NCBI RefSeq assembly: GCF_024204665.1
Contig: NZ_CP100355.1
Coordinates: 1,283,451 to 1,347,450 of the forward strand
Reading direction: 5' to 3'
Length of the DNA stretch: 64,000 bases
Source: Natronosalvus rutilus
GTDB lineage: Archaea > Halobacteriota > Halobacteria > Halobacteriales > Natrialbaceae
The position numbers were made by a program, and so were the translations under genes. Position 1 is the first letter of the stretch, and each line of letters opens with the position of its first letter. This document shows positions 16,849 to 25,379 of this stretch, one piece after another. Below the pieces are notes generated by a model. The model saw only the letters and a program-made list of their open reading frames with translations. It had not been told where the DNA came from and did no database searches.

Positions 16849-16862
16849 ACTGGCTAGCCAGT
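16849..16862. promoter_or_regulatory. palindromic operator of the TetR-MFS operon
   Basis: ACTGGCTAGCCAGT is a perfect 14-bp palindrome that ends 5 bp before the TetR start codon. With a leaderless transcript it would sit on the transcription start, where a bound TetR dimer blocks initiation. Confidence 0.55.
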
Positions 16863-17113
16863 CAGTTTTGAAAAAAGTTCTGCTTCCCCCCGAGTGAACA
16901 AATCGAAAGATCTCGGCCAAATAGATGCATGACCTTGGAGAAGGAAACTGCTAGGGTATCCTGAACAATAACGATAACGTCGAAACCAAGCTGACCCAAA
17001 GGTCCAGGTCAGGAGATCGTTACGCAACTTGACCGCCCTCCCCAAGCAGTCACACTGCGATTAGTGAACTATCGCCACCTACATCCCTCCGTACCAGGGG
17101 GAATGGCCAATAC

Positions 17114-17192
17114 AGATCCTGTACTGAACGATCCCTGTGCCCAGAATGGTAACCTGCCACTGTGCGAGATTCGCGCCCTATATTCAGCACAA
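17114..17192 (-). repeat. dispersed palindromic repeat, copy B1
   Basis: On the minus strand the boxes are TGCTGAATATAGGGCGCGAA (ending near 17192), then GCACAGTGGC, then GATCGTTCAGTACAGGATC near 17114. Order and spacing match copies A and H. Confidence 0.55.
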
Positions 17193-17312
17193 TACTACGA
17201 ACCTCACTTGAACCTGATAGAACGCTTGCTGGTCACTAAGCAGTCGCATGTACCGTTGGTTTCGGACTGAACGTGTGAAATAAACAAAGCCACCATGCTG
17301 CATCCATCCTCT

Positions 17313-18292
17313 GGGCCTTGTTTGGACGGTCGAGTTCAGGAAGCGTGGCGCCTCTAAATCTAGTATCGGTGTGCTAGTAGCTCCAAGGAAATACCAAATT
17401 ACTAGGAAGTGAAGCGGGACGAGTTGGGTGTGCAAACCAAGACCGCCCGCTTCACGAAAACCGTTGTGTCGCTTGCTCAAAAAGCCGTCGCTGGAGATCC
17501 CGAACCGGCCTATCGACCGGGCAAGGACGGATACGCTGATTGGGTAATTCTCGCCATTCAGGGGCTAAAAGAGTATCTCGGACATCCCTACAGGAAGCTG
17601 CTAGATGTCCTCAAAGAGATGCCACAAGTTGCGAAAATGCTTGAGCTGACGGCTGAGACGTTGCCACACTTCTCGACGGTTTGTACACGAAAACAAGAAA
17701 TCCCGATGAAGCGGTGGCGAGCAATTCTTGATTCTTCGGTTGACTTGTACGAACTCGGTGATGTCCAGGCAATCGACGCAACTGGCGTCGATCGCATCCA
17801 AGTCAGTCAGCACTACGCCAAACGGACAGATTACACGTTCGAGGCGGTGAAGACGACGCTGCTCATCGATTGTGAAACCAGTGCGATTCTCGATATACAC
17901 TGTTCGATGAAACAACCGCACGACACACAGGTCGGTTGGCAGGTTCTAGTACGGAATCTCGACGAGTTGACGACTGTCGCTGCCGATAAGGGCTACGACT
18001 GGGAGGAGCTTCGCACGAGATTGCGTGCGGAAAGTATCACACCGCTGATTCCGCAGCGAGATCCTGGAATGCGGGGGTGGGCGAGAAATTTGCTCATCAA
18101 GGATCGGGCGTATCACCAGCGCTCGAACGCTGAATCGGTGTTTTTCGGGCTCCGACGCAGATACGGCGATACGCTTTGGTCGAGAACCTGGTTCGGGCAA
18201 TTCCGTGAACTTGTCATGAAATCCGCCGTCCGCAACATCGAACGCGCCATCGAGGACTCACACCCGTGAAATCACGCGTCTAAACAAGGCCC
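17313..18292 (+). mobile_element. IS5-type insertion sequence, copy 1 (980 bp)
   Basis: Inverted ends GGGCCTTGTTTGGACG (left) and GGGCCTTGTTTAGACG (right, read from outside) bound one transposase gene. A 7-bp target duplication ATCCTCT flanks it (17306-17312 and 18293-18299; 8 bp if the ambiguous C is counted). The right duplicate runs straight into GTATTCAGCA, so the element sits inside a dispersed palindromic repeat. Confidence 0.85.
17409..18269 (+). CDS. IS5-type transposase
   Basis: 286 residues from GTG 17409. The DDE catalytic residues can be placed: Asp in VQAIDATGVD, Asp in TVAADKGYDW and Glu in QRSNAESVFFGLRRRYG, with the Y-(2)-R-(3)-E-like spacing of IS5 transposases. The ORF is full length and uninterrupted, and both ends of the element are present, so it could be active. 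The homologous protein at 22447-23298 is clearly diverged, so the two are separate arrivals and not a recent duplication. Confidence 0.88.
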   Translation: MKRDELGVQTKTARFTKTVVSLAQKAVAGDPEPAYRPGKDGYADWVILAIQGLKEYLGHPYRKLLDVLKEMPQVAKMLELTAETLPHFSTVCTRKQEIPMKRWRAILDSSVDLYELGDVQAIDATGVDRIQVSQHYAKRTDYTFEAVKTTLLIDCETSAILDIHCSMKQPHDTQVGWQVLVRNLDELTTVAADKGYDWEELRTRLRAESITPLIPQRDPGMRGWARNLLIKDRAYHQRSNAESVFFGLRRRYGDTLWSRTWFGQFRELVMKSAVRNIERAIEDSHP

Positions 18293-18423
18293 ATCCTCTG
18301 TATTCAGCACCTCTCTCGTGACGATTTCGAGAAAGAACGTTCAACTACTGCTGCATACAGGGCACGAATGTTGCATGAGTTCTGGCTCGATTTGCGTGGG
18401 CGGTGATCGGCTAACACAGAGGG
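18293..18423 (+). repeat. dispersed palindromic repeat, copy B2
   Basis: ATCCTCTGTATTCAGCAC, a spacer of about 40 bp, then TGCTGCATACAGGGCACGAA and later GGTGATCGGCTAACACAGAGG. It is interrupted on its left by the IS5-type element at 17313-18292. A truncated relative of its left flank lies at 19077-19113. Confidence 0.6.
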
Positions 18424-18534
18424 GGTGGATTCATCATAACGGGATATTCTGTCTTCCGAAATCAGCTCTGAACGCTCTCCCTCTTCCCGGGATGGCCCTT
18501 CTGCGTTCGCGAGAACGGCCTCAGTTCTCGAGTG

Positions 18535-18813
18535 TTACTCGGCTGCTGTCTTGGGTGATGACTCCGGCCGTGTCTCAACTTCGAGTTCTTCGAGGTCGCC
18601 CTCGGCGGTGGCCCGCTCGATTTTCGCGATTTCCTCCGCGTAGTGCAGGAAGGTATCGACGGAGGCCACGACGACTCGAGCCTCGACGGTGATGAGCTCG
18701 ATTCCGACAACGGAGATGCGTGCCCAAACATCAATAACGACGCCTTTGTCAAGAATGCGATCAAGCACTTCTGCGAGACTCGAGGAGTCTGGTCGACGTT
18801 GTGGTGATGCCAT
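18535..18813 (-). CDS. gvpA: orphan gas vesicle structural protein GvpA
   Basis: 92 residues from ATG 18813 ([19 protein letters not shown]); an ATG four codons upstream at 18825 is possible. The body follows the GvpA pattern almost residue for residue: [38 protein letters not shown] and [17 protein letters not shown], then a variable acidic tail. GvpA forms the ribbed shell of gas vesicles. No other gvp gene (gvpC, gvpF-M, gvpN, gvpO) is found in the window, so alone it should not make vesicles. It may be a relic of a cluster, or may work with a cluster elsewhere. It lies between insertion sequences. Confidence 0.88.
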   Translation of the reverse strand: MASPQRRPDSSSLAEVLDRILDKGVVIDVWARISVVGIELITVEARVVVASVDTFLHYAEEIAKIERATAEGDLEELEVETRPESSPKTAAE

Positions 18814-18825
18814 TGTGATCGCCAT

Positions 18826-19244
18826 CGAAGAGTAGAGTATGGATTCGGTTTACCGTTCTGTCTGCGGTAGCAAGCAAAATCTGAAAACGGTAGCGAAGAC
18901 TCTCTTACGGACCGAAACGTCCATTTGAGGCCAATAGAATACGTCTCGCCCCCTGATTTTGATTAGGGACAGGGTGGGACGACGACTGGCTGTCGAATAT
19001 GACAGAGATAGTTGATAGAAGTAACAGCGGTAGGTTCGTAGGTTTTCTTTTGGGTAGTTCAGAACCACTCCTATGAAACAAAGTTGGTCGCCGTGCTGCA
19101 CTCATCCTCTGAGTCGGTCACGTCGTATCTGACAAAAATCGGATAAACGACCACGGCACGGGTGACCCATGGAACGCTCGCTGCTTTCTTTAAAACGGCG
19201 GCGTGAAGCCGAACAGACCTAAACGAGCAAGTCCATACCCCCAT
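18826..19244. other. intergenic region, no gene seen
   Basis: About 420 bp upstream of gvpA and downstream of the CorC-type gene. Apart from the truncated repeat box at 19077-19113 (TGCTGCACTCATCCTCTGAG) nothing was recognised. Confidence 0.45.
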
Positions 19245-20576
19245 TCAGTCAACCGCTGGATCATCGATATCTCTTTCGTGGACCCATACCGTCGAAATTC
19301 GGGCCCCCTCGATGCCCGTTACCTCAACGACATGACCGGCGATCTCGACGCGGTCGCCAGGTTCTGGTGCGCGGTTGAGTTGTTCGAGCACCAGTCCACC
19401 GATCGTTTCGACCTCCTCGCTTTCGAAGTCCCCAGCGAGGATATCATTCACTTTCGACAATTGGACTCCGCCATCAATCTCGTACCCCCCATCGTCGCGC
19501 CGCCGTATCGACGGTTCGCGCTTATCGAGATCAAACCCGTCTCGAAGGTCTCCGACGAGGGCCTCAACGATGTCTTCAACCGTTGCAATCCCCTCGAACG
19601 CTCCCCACTCGTCGATAACTGCGGCCATCTGCCGTCGATCCTCCCTGAATTGTATCAGGAGATCGCTAATTGCCATCGTCTCCGGGATGATGCGAATCTC
19701 GCGGACGATGTCACCAACTCTCTCGGCATCCCCACCGGTCACCTCTGCTCGCAGCACGTCCTTGACATCGACGAATCCAACCACTTGATCACCGTCGTTG
19801 GCATCGAGAACCGGATAGCGCGTGTGTCCGGCCTCTAAGACGATCGAATGCAGTTCGGATAGTGTGGCATCCGCCGGAACGCTCACCACGTCCGGTCGTG
19901 GGACCATGACCTCCCGCACCACGGTATCGTCAAGGTCGAAGACGCGCTCGATCATCGTCACTTCTGCCACGTCAATGCCCCCTCCCTCGCCGGATTGTGT
20001 TAGTACCCGAAGGAGTTCCCGCTCACCGAGTGTCTCATCGGTTTCGGAAGCAGGCGGCACACCGAGCGACCGCGTGAACGCGTTGGCCGCCCCGTTGAAG
20101 ACGACAATGCCCGGATAGAGTAGGTAATAGAATGCCTTCATTGGCGGGGCGAGGAACAGCGAGAGTCGCTCGGTCTGGGCGATTGCGAGCGTCTTCGGGG
20201 CGAGTTCACCGAAAACGACGTGGAGAAACGTGATGATACTAAAGCCGATTGCGAACGCAACGAGATGGATGAGAGTCGCCGGAAGAATCGATTCCAGGAT
20301 GGGCTCGATGAGCGCCGCCACTGCGGGTTCGCCGACCCATCCCAATCCGAGCGAGGCGATGGTGATGCCGAGTTGTGTCGTGGCGAGGTAGTTGTCGAGA
20401 TTCGTCATCACCTCCTGGAGCGTCCCCGAGCCGGGCCGCCCCTCCTCGACGAGCTGGTCGACCGATGTCCCCCGAATTCGGACGAAAGCGAACTCTGCAG
20501 CGACAAAAAAGCCGTTTAAGACCACGAGAATCAGCGCTAAGACGAGTTGTGCCGCCGAGAGCGCAACGTCTACCAT
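19245..20576 (-). CDS. CNNM/CorC-HlyC family membrane transporter
   Basis: 443 residues from ATG 20576 (MVDVALSAAQLVLALIL), the usual family length; the ORF extends to 20822 but the extra residues do not fit. Domain order: DUF21 membrane domain with about four helices (residues 1-190, with VLNGFFVAAEFAFVRI and the conserved HVVFGELAPKTLA), a CBS pair (about 205-335; MVPRPDVVSVPADATL, RYPVLDANDGDQVVGFVDV), and a CorC_HlyC domain (from about 350; DDGGYEIDGGVQLSKVND). Such proteins export Mg2+ or other divalent ions or regulate their transport, with nucleotides bound by the CBS pair. Ion specificity is not visible. Confidence 0.88.
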   Translation of the reverse strand: MVDVALSAAQLVLALILVVLNGFFVAAEFAFVRIRGTSVDQLVEEGRPGSGTLQEVMTNLDNYLATTQLGITIASLGLGWVGEPAVAALIEPILESILPATLIHLVAFAIGFSIITFLHVVFGELAPKTLAIAQTERLSLFLAPPMKAFYYLLYPGIVVFNGAANAFTRSLGVPPASETDETLGERELLRVLTQSGEGGGIDVAEVTMIERVFDLDDTVVREVMVPRPDVVSVPADATLSELHSIVLEAGHTRYPVLDANDGDQVVGFVDVKDVLRAEVTGGDAERVGDIVREIRIIPETMAISDLLIQFREDRRQMAAVIDEWGAFEGIATVEDIVEALVGDLRDGFDLDKREPSIRRRDDGGYEIDGGVQLSKVNDILAGDFESEEVETIGGLVLEQLNRAPEPGDRVEIAGHVVEVTGIEGARISTVWVHERDIDDPAVD

Positions 20577-20691
20577 CGATACTCCCAGAAAGTACTGCCG
20601 TTCGATTGTGGTGTGTCCATAGCTATACATCTCGCCCCAATTACTAAAATCCACTAAGTGATTCGCAGGTGATCGACTGATATCAACGGAT

Positions 20692-21411
20692 TTATCGGTC
20701 TGTCTCTTTCCAGTCGTCCGGGTCCCCTTCACGGAATTCACCCTTGGCATGTCGCTCGTGAGGCCAGAAGGTGACGCCCAGCAGTACGACGTAGAACACG
20801 CCCACAACGGCAACCACAGCAATCCCGGGGATACGGGCGATTCCAGCGGTTGTCAGCCAGTCTTGGCGCGGCGCGAACGCTGTAATCCTGAAGACCCACG
20901 CGACCAATAGGACACCGAGCAGAGCAAGGTACACACGCCGGAGCCGGTTTGCGAGTGCTTCGTAGAACGAGACTTTCAGCGTCGGCCTGCGATAGTCCCT
21001 GCTCAGTTCCGCTCGCCAGTCGTGGCTTTCAGTGCCTTGGGACGGATCGAGGGCGTTTGCAAACAGGTTTTCCTGGATGATTCGAGTGCGAGAGCGAAAG
21101 ACGTCGTAGTCCCGGTACCGCCGTGCTTCGATGCCCAGAAAGACGGTGACGACAACGATCCCTATCAGCACGATATAGTGTGGGTTATCGGTACTCGAAA
21201 ACGCCCACGTCAAGATGGCTGCCATCAGCGTCACCGCCCACGTCGTCGTCTCGTCGAGGCGCTGGCGCCACGTCCCCACTCGGTCGATCTCTCCGCGGTA
21301 GGCGTGGGCCATCACCGAACCGAGTCCCGTGCTGTCGTCAACCATTTCGCGGCCGATCTCCCGTTGGTCTGGTGCTGTTGGGTCGAACTCGTCGCTATTC
21401 GAATCGGTCAT
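20692..21411 (-). CDS. DUF2270 membrane protein
   Basis: 239 residues from ATG 21411. An acidic N-terminal tail, then DSTGLGSVMAHAYRGEIDR, a conserved lead of DUF2270 proteins, then four hydrophobic segments: TTWAVTLMAAILTWAF, YIVLIGIVVVTVFLGIEA, VYLALLGVLLVAWVF and IAVVAVVGVFYVVLLGVTF. A cytoplasmic loop rich in Arg/Tyr (RRYRDYDVFRSRTRI) lies between the second and third. Function of the family unknown. It lies 115 bp upstream of the CorC-type gene on the same strand and may share its transcript. Confidence 0.8.
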   Translation of the reverse strand: MTDSNSDEFDPTAPDQREIGREMVDDSTGLGSVMAHAYRGEIDRVGTWRQRLDETTTWAVTLMAAILTWAFSSTDNPHYIVLIGIVVVTVFLGIEARRYRDYDVFRSRTRIIQENLFANALDPSQGTESHDWRAELSRDYRRPTLKVSFYEALANRLRRVYLALLGVLLVAWVFRITAFAPRQDWLTTAGIARIPGIAVVAVVGVFYVVLLGVTFWPHERHAKGEFREGDPDDWKETDR

Positions 21412-21534
21412 AGAGGAGAGACAACTCCTCGTTCCATAAGCAGCTATGGTGACTGCATAATCTGAGTGTCATGTACTGGAGAACATCGAACAATACGCAG
21501 TCGAATTGATCAAAAGAAATGAGGTGTGTATTGC

Positions 21535-22260
21535 TCAAAAACACTGGAGCAGATCGCCGTCTTCAACCGGGTCGGGAAGTTCCTCTGAATCGCCGGGGAT
21601 GTTTTCGAGATTGTGGTAGTACTCAACCTCTGCGCGTACAACTCCGGTTTCGTCGATCCCATAGATTGCACCTTCACCGAAGGCATCGTAATAGCCGCCA
21701 GTACCAGACCCGGACTCTCTCCGAAACGCAAAGCCGAACGCAATATAGATGGCAGTAATCTCGTCGTCTCTGTCGATGGTCGCAGTGTCGTGAGAAGTGA
21801 ACGAAAACTCCACGACATGTTCTCCCCCATGCTCCAATACGGCCCAGTTCTGCGTGTAGGCCAGTTCGTACTCGGAGATATACGACTGGAGCGTTCTCGC
21901 ATCAAAGTCCGATGGTGGCTCCGGGTACGACTCGATGCCAGCACTGTAAAATTCGGTAGTTTCGCCGTCTTCACCTTCTACCTCGAACGTCTCACATACA
22001 TCTCCGGTAGGTTCCGGACGGTCAGCGTTCGCACAGTTACGACGACCGGCGATCGAGTCCGGATCGGGAAACGGCCCGTTGGTGCTGTCATCTGCCCACT
22101 CCGCTTTCGACGTACAGCCCGAGACAGCGTTCTCATTCGAGGCATTTTCGTCGTCCAAATCCGTGGAATTTTCATCCTGTGGGTCGAGGTTGGCGATGCA
22201 ACCACCCGTCCCGAGGAGGACACTCACAGCACTCGCAGCGAGAAGTTCCCGTCGATTCAT
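21535..22260 (-). CDS. lipoprotein of unknown function
   Basis: 241 residues from ATG 22260. The signal MNRRELLAASAVSVLLGTGGC ends in a lipobox (GTGGC) and starts with a twin Arg, so Tat export and lipid anchoring are expected. After an Asp/Glu/Asn linker the mature domain has cysteine pairs (SGCTSKAEW; RRNCANADR; VCETFEVEG; LLQCF at the very end) that may form disulfides outside. No domain recognised. The last residue but one is the Cys of LLQCF. A TATA-like TATTTAAG lies about 35 bp upstream. Confidence 0.7.
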   Translation of the reverse strand: MNRRELLAASAVSVLLGTGGCIANLDPQDENSTDLDDENASNENAVSGCTSKAEWADDSTNGPFPDPDSIAGRRNCANADRPEPTGDVCETFEVEGEDGETTEFYSAGIESYPEPPSDFDARTLQSYISEYELAYTQNWAVLEHGGEHVVEFSFTSHDTATIDRDDEITAIYIAFGFAFRRESGSGTGGYYDAFGEGAIYGIDETGVVRAEVEYYHNLENIPGDSEELPDPVEDGDLLQCF

Positions 22261-22414
22261 ACTGCAATGACTGTCAGTACGCTAAGGTGTCTTAAATAGA
22301 TACTCCAACCTCAAGGAGCGATTTGAGCTACGGTCATTCAAATCTTCTCTGGCCTGTACTGACCAACCATCACCTTCGCAAGTCGGGTCAGATCTCGTGC
22401 CACATTCGCGCCTT

Positions 22415-23350
22415 GGGCCTTGTTTAGACGCGTGAAATCAGCCGAGTTAGGTCGTGAGCGATTGTTCGATGTTTCTGACGGCAGCCTTTAGGACGAGTTC
22501 TCGGAACTGCCCAAACCACGTTCTTGCCTTAAGTGTTGAACCGAAACGCTTGCGCAACGCAAAAAATATCGATTCTGCGATAGACCGTTGATGGTAGGTT
22601 TTATCATCAATCCGAGCATTGTGTGCGGCGTCGAGCGAATAGAACTCACGATGCTTGATTACCGGTCTAATACCCTCACTTCGCAGCATCTGCCGAAGTT
22701 TATCCCAATCAAACCCTTTGTCAGCGACGACAGTTTCCACGGTACTGAGATTTCTTTTCAGGACTTGCCACGCAATTTGCGTGTCATGTGGTAGGTTCAT
22801 CGAGCAGTGTATGTCGAGAATAGCTCGCGTAGAGCAGTCTACGAGAATAGTGGTTTTGACCGACTCAAACGTCCCTTTGACGCGTTTTGCGTAGTTATGA
22901 CTCGACGAGCGATGAGCGATGCTAGTCGAGTCGATCGCCTGGACCTCTCCGGTATCGAATAGTTCCGCCGACAGCTGCAACAACATCCGCCAGACTGGCA
23001 TCTTGAGCTCTTGTTTTCGAGCACAAACAGTCGTGAAGTCCGGCAGCTCATCCGGTAAAAGGCCGAGTTTGGCGACGATATCGGGCATTTCCCGGAGTAC
23101 ATCGAGCAACTGTCGATAGGAGTGATCGAGGTATTCACGAAGGCCGTGAATCGCCACGATCACCCAATCAGCGTAGCCATCTTTTCCTTTGCTGAGGGGT
23201 TCTTTCTGATCACTTCCGACAGCTTTTTGAGATAATTCGACGCATCGTTCGGTGAAGCGGGCCAGTCTGGAGTGCACATCCGACCGTGCTCGCTTCATTT
23301 CCTAGAAATCCCGACATAGAGGCAATATTACTAGCGCCTAAACACGGCCC
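22415..23350 (-). mobile_element. IS5-type insertion sequence, copy 2 (936 bp)
   Basis: Ends GGGCCTTGTTTAGACGCG and, read inward from the right, GGGCCGTGTTTAGGCGC. Target duplication GCGCCTT at 22408-22414 and 23351-23357. As with copy 1, the right duplicate is followed at once by GTATTCAGCA of a dispersed repeat (copy D, whose other half is CGTGCCACATTCGCGCCTT at 22396-22414). Confidence 0.85.
22447..23298 (-). CDS. IS5-type transposase
   Basis: 283 residues from ATG 23298. DDE residues: Asp in VQAIDSTSIAH, Asp in TVVADKGFDW and Glu in QRSIAESIFFALRKRFG. Uninterrupted and full length. Related over its whole length to the transposase at 17409-18269, and the element ends also agree in sequence, so they are one IS subgroup. 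The strand is opposite to copy 1. Confidence 0.88.
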   Translation of the reverse strand: MKRARSDVHSRLARFTERCVELSQKAVGSDQKEPLSKGKDGYADWVIVAIHGLREYLDHSYRQLLDVLREMPDIVAKLGLLPDELPDFTTVCARKQELKMPVWRMLLQLSAELFDTGEVQAIDSTSIAHRSSSHNYAKRVKGTFESVKTTILVDCSTRAILDIHCSMNLPHDTQIAWQVLKRNLSTVETVVADKGFDWDKLRQMLRSEGIRPVIKHREFYSLDAAHNARIDDKTYHQRSIAESIFFALRKRFGSTLKARTWFGQFRELVLKAAVRNIEQSLTT

Positions 23351-23480
23351 GCGCCTTGTATTCAGCAAGACTCGACCGAACTACCGAATCACTGTCAAGA
23401 GAAGCATGCAAGATACAGAGGATGTATCTCTCGTGAACGGACGAACCTCGCCGGAGGGGTGTTAGTTCCCCGCGACGGTG
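23351..23480 (-). repeat. 130-bp perfect inverted repeat, right copy (with dispersed repeat copy D)
   Basis: Exact reverse complement of 14494-14623. Its left edge is the target duplication of the IS5-type element, so the repeat originally continued to the left into 22396-22414, where it begins to differ from copy A (GAATGTGGCACGAG instead of GAATGTCGCACGAT). Confidence 0.85.
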
Positions 23481-23560
23481 ACGTCCACGCCGTCGAAGTG
23501 GACACGAACTAGTTCGAGTGCACGCGGACGCTGGTCGTCAATATCCACTTCGAATTTTCT
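23462..23560 (-). pseudogene. C-terminal remnant of a protein gene
   Basis: Read on the minus strand the frame ending at TAA 23462 gives FEVDIDDQRPRALELVRVHF and DVTVAGN. The last residues match those of the GNAT gene (ATVAGN) because both lie in the 130-bp repeat; the preceding ones only resemble its LEVDVENERARAFY motif. Probably a decayed or converted GNAT-like 3' end. No start codon is available. Confidence 0.3.
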
Positions 23561-23599
23561 GTTCAGCCCTCAACTCAATCATAGGGCCAGAATTTTTCT

Positions 23600-23625
23600 G
23601 TGGGCCAAGAGACTTTCTGGCCCAC
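23600..23625 (+). promoter_or_regulatory. hairpin upstream of the FemAB-like gene
   Basis: GTGGGCCA and TGGCCCAC form a perfect 8-bp stem with a 10-nt loop, 51 bp before ATG 23677. It could be a terminator for leftward transcription, an operator or part of a leader RNA. Confidence 0.35.
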
Positions 23626-23676
23626 AAATCGGACCCCTCCTGTTAATGTGTCCCATTGTGGTATAATGACTGCTAC

Positions 23677-24711
23677 ATGACCATTGAGGTTGTCGAGACG
23701 GATAAGCCAGAAGAATGGGATTCATACGTCAAACAAGCATCTCATGCAACGCCTTTTCACCAGTACGCTGTTCTTGACCTGCTTGCTGATCACACTGGTA
23801 CTGACCTTCATCTACTGACCGGTTACAAGGGGGAAGAACCCGTTGAGGTGCTTCCGCTCTTCGAGATGAAGCGAGGGCCATTTAGCAAGATACACTCTCC
23901 ACCCAACGCAGCAGAAATCGCGCATCTCGGTCCGGTACGATTACACTCAAATGGTGTGAAACAACGGAAAGTCGAGAAAGACCATCGACGATTCGTTAAT
24001 GCCTGTTGGGAGTGGATCGAAACCGCGATTGAACCCGATTTTGTTTCGTTGTGGAGCAGCGATCGGTACACCGACGTCCGACCCTACCTTTGGAATGACT
24101 TCGAGGTCTCACCCAGATACATCTACATCATCGAACTTGGCAGCGGTGTCGAAGCACTATTCAACGAACTGACCAAGGAGACTCGGCGACGAATACGGAA
24201 TACCGATGAGCAAGCCTACGAGATCATTGAAGGTGGTCTCGACACTACTCAACTGCTCGTTCGACAGCTTCAGGATCGCCATGAAGAACAGGGAATGAGC
24301 TACGGCCTCACCCCCGAGTTGATAGCGGAATTCCACGCTCGACTTCCTGATGAGCAACTGCATCCCTACTGTCTCTGTATTGATGAGGAGATGGTGAGTG
24401 GATTACTGGCATTGGAGTTCGGCGACACGATGCACGTCTGGATCGGCGGCGTGAAAACGGATACCGACCTTCCAGTGAATGAACTCCTCTACTGGCACGT
24501 CATCGAACAGGCTGCCTCGAAAGGCCTTGATCGAGTAGACCTAACGACGGCAATGATTCCCAGTCTGGCAGACTACAAATCCAAGTTCGGCCCTGAGCCC
24601 CGAGTGATGTTCGAATTGCGATGGGAGTCGCAGATCTGGCAGGCGACCAAGTTTGGATATCAGCACCTTCCGAAACGGGGCCACAAACTCATTCAATCGT
24701 TGCTGTCATAG
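23677..24711 (+). CDS. FemAB/GNAT-fold aminoacyl- or acyltransferase-like protein
   Basis: 344 residues from ATG 23677. The first half has TPFHQYAVLDLLADHTG and a strand-rich lobe; the second half carries LTKETRRRIRNTDEQAYEI at about residues 170-188, as in FemAB-like proteins (KxxRRRIRxAxxxG pattern), then VSGLLALEFGDTMHVWIGG and LLYWHVIEQAASKGLDRVDL, and near the end ADYKSKFGPEPRV, the K-x-K-x-GF/PE end typical of the second GNAT lobe. In polysaccharide regions such proteins transfer an acyl or aminoacyl group to a sugar. Substrate unknown; the glycan cluster proper begins 17 kb away. Confidence 0.72.
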   Translation: MTIEVVETDKPEEWDSYVKQASHATPFHQYAVLDLLADHTGTDLHLLTGYKGEEPVEVLPLFEMKRGPFSKIHSPPNAAEIAHLGPVRLHSNGVKQRKVEKDHRRFVNACWEWIETAIEPDFVSLWSSDRYTDVRPYLWNDFEVSPRYIYIIELGSGVEALFNELTKETRRRIRNTDEQAYEIIEGGLDTTQLLVRQLQDRHEEQGMSYGLTPELIAEFHARLPDEQLHPYCLCIDEEMVSGLLALEFGDTMHVWIGGVKTDTDLPVNELLYWHVIEQAASKGLDRVDLTTAMIPSLADYKSKFGPEPRVMFELRWESQIWQATKFGYQHLPKRGHKLIQSLLS

Positions 24712-25015
24712 TACCCCAAAGGCAGCGGTTCACGGGCCGTAGACGACCGCTGCCGGTGTTTCGAGCTCCATCCTGTCGGCCGCCTACGCCCTCAAGCCGC
24801 ATTTGATGGTTCGCCTTGAGAACGAGATCGTCGCCGTCGGTCACCTTAGGGCACAACGTCGAGACAGGAGGTACCGAGGCGCGTGGTAGCGTCGAGTCCC
24901 CAAACCTGGACTTGGGCGCTTGACGATATCAAAAAATCAGCTCATAGGGCGCCGATATGATAATTCGCCCTCCAATCCTAACGAATGACGGTTGTTCGAC
25001 CTGAAGTACCACGTA

Positions 25016-25108
25016 GCGGAAGGGGTGGGATTCGAACGCCACGAGGCCAACTGGCCCCCGCGATGACAGTGTGCACCACGGTGCTCTTCCACTGAGCAAC
25101 CCTTCCGC
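25016..25108 (-). tRNA. tRNA-like element with extended anticodon arm (possibly defective)
   Basis: On the minus strand a 7-bp acceptor stem GGAAGGG/CCCTTCC is extended by two flanking pairs. A D-arm follows (GCTC-AGTGGAA-GAGC), then CCGTGGTG / CATCGCGG pairing over 8 bp around CACACTGT, a variable hairpin (GGGGCC-AGTT-GGCCTC) and a T-loop TTCGAAT. The T-stem GTGGG/CCCAC is upset by one extra C. If only the outer 5 bp of the anticodon stem count, CTGTCAT reads as an Asp (GTC) loop, and the discriminator would be G73 as in tRNA-Asp, but 7 extra bases precede it. No CCA is encoded. It may be a decayed, foreign or unusual tRNA. Amino-acid identity is not settled. Confidence 0.42.
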
Positions 25109-25379
25109 AAGAAGACCATCGGCGAGATTCTTGTTTGTAATTGGCTATCTATTGGTATAGTAGCCAGTCACTATCTCCTGCCTACTCTGGTTCCTGAAGA
25201 GTCAGACGTCAATTACGATGGGGGCAATTCCAGCCCTTCATGGTTGCGTGTTGACTCGATCGACAGTACAGTCTCCGCAATAGCGGACCGAAACGATAAC
25301 TGCGGCGTCTACAAACGAGATTCAGCGACCAGTTGCCAAACTATTTGTCTCTGCTCTTTCTTTATATACTGATGATAAA

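Noticed and set aside
21613-22299. 228-codon plus-strand frame
   Set aside because: Shadow of the lipoprotein gene, which has a clear signal and lipobox.
25362-25369. TTTATATA before the ABC ATPase gene as TATA box
   Set aside because: Only 11-18 bp from the start codon, too close for a leaderless transcript beginning at the ATG.
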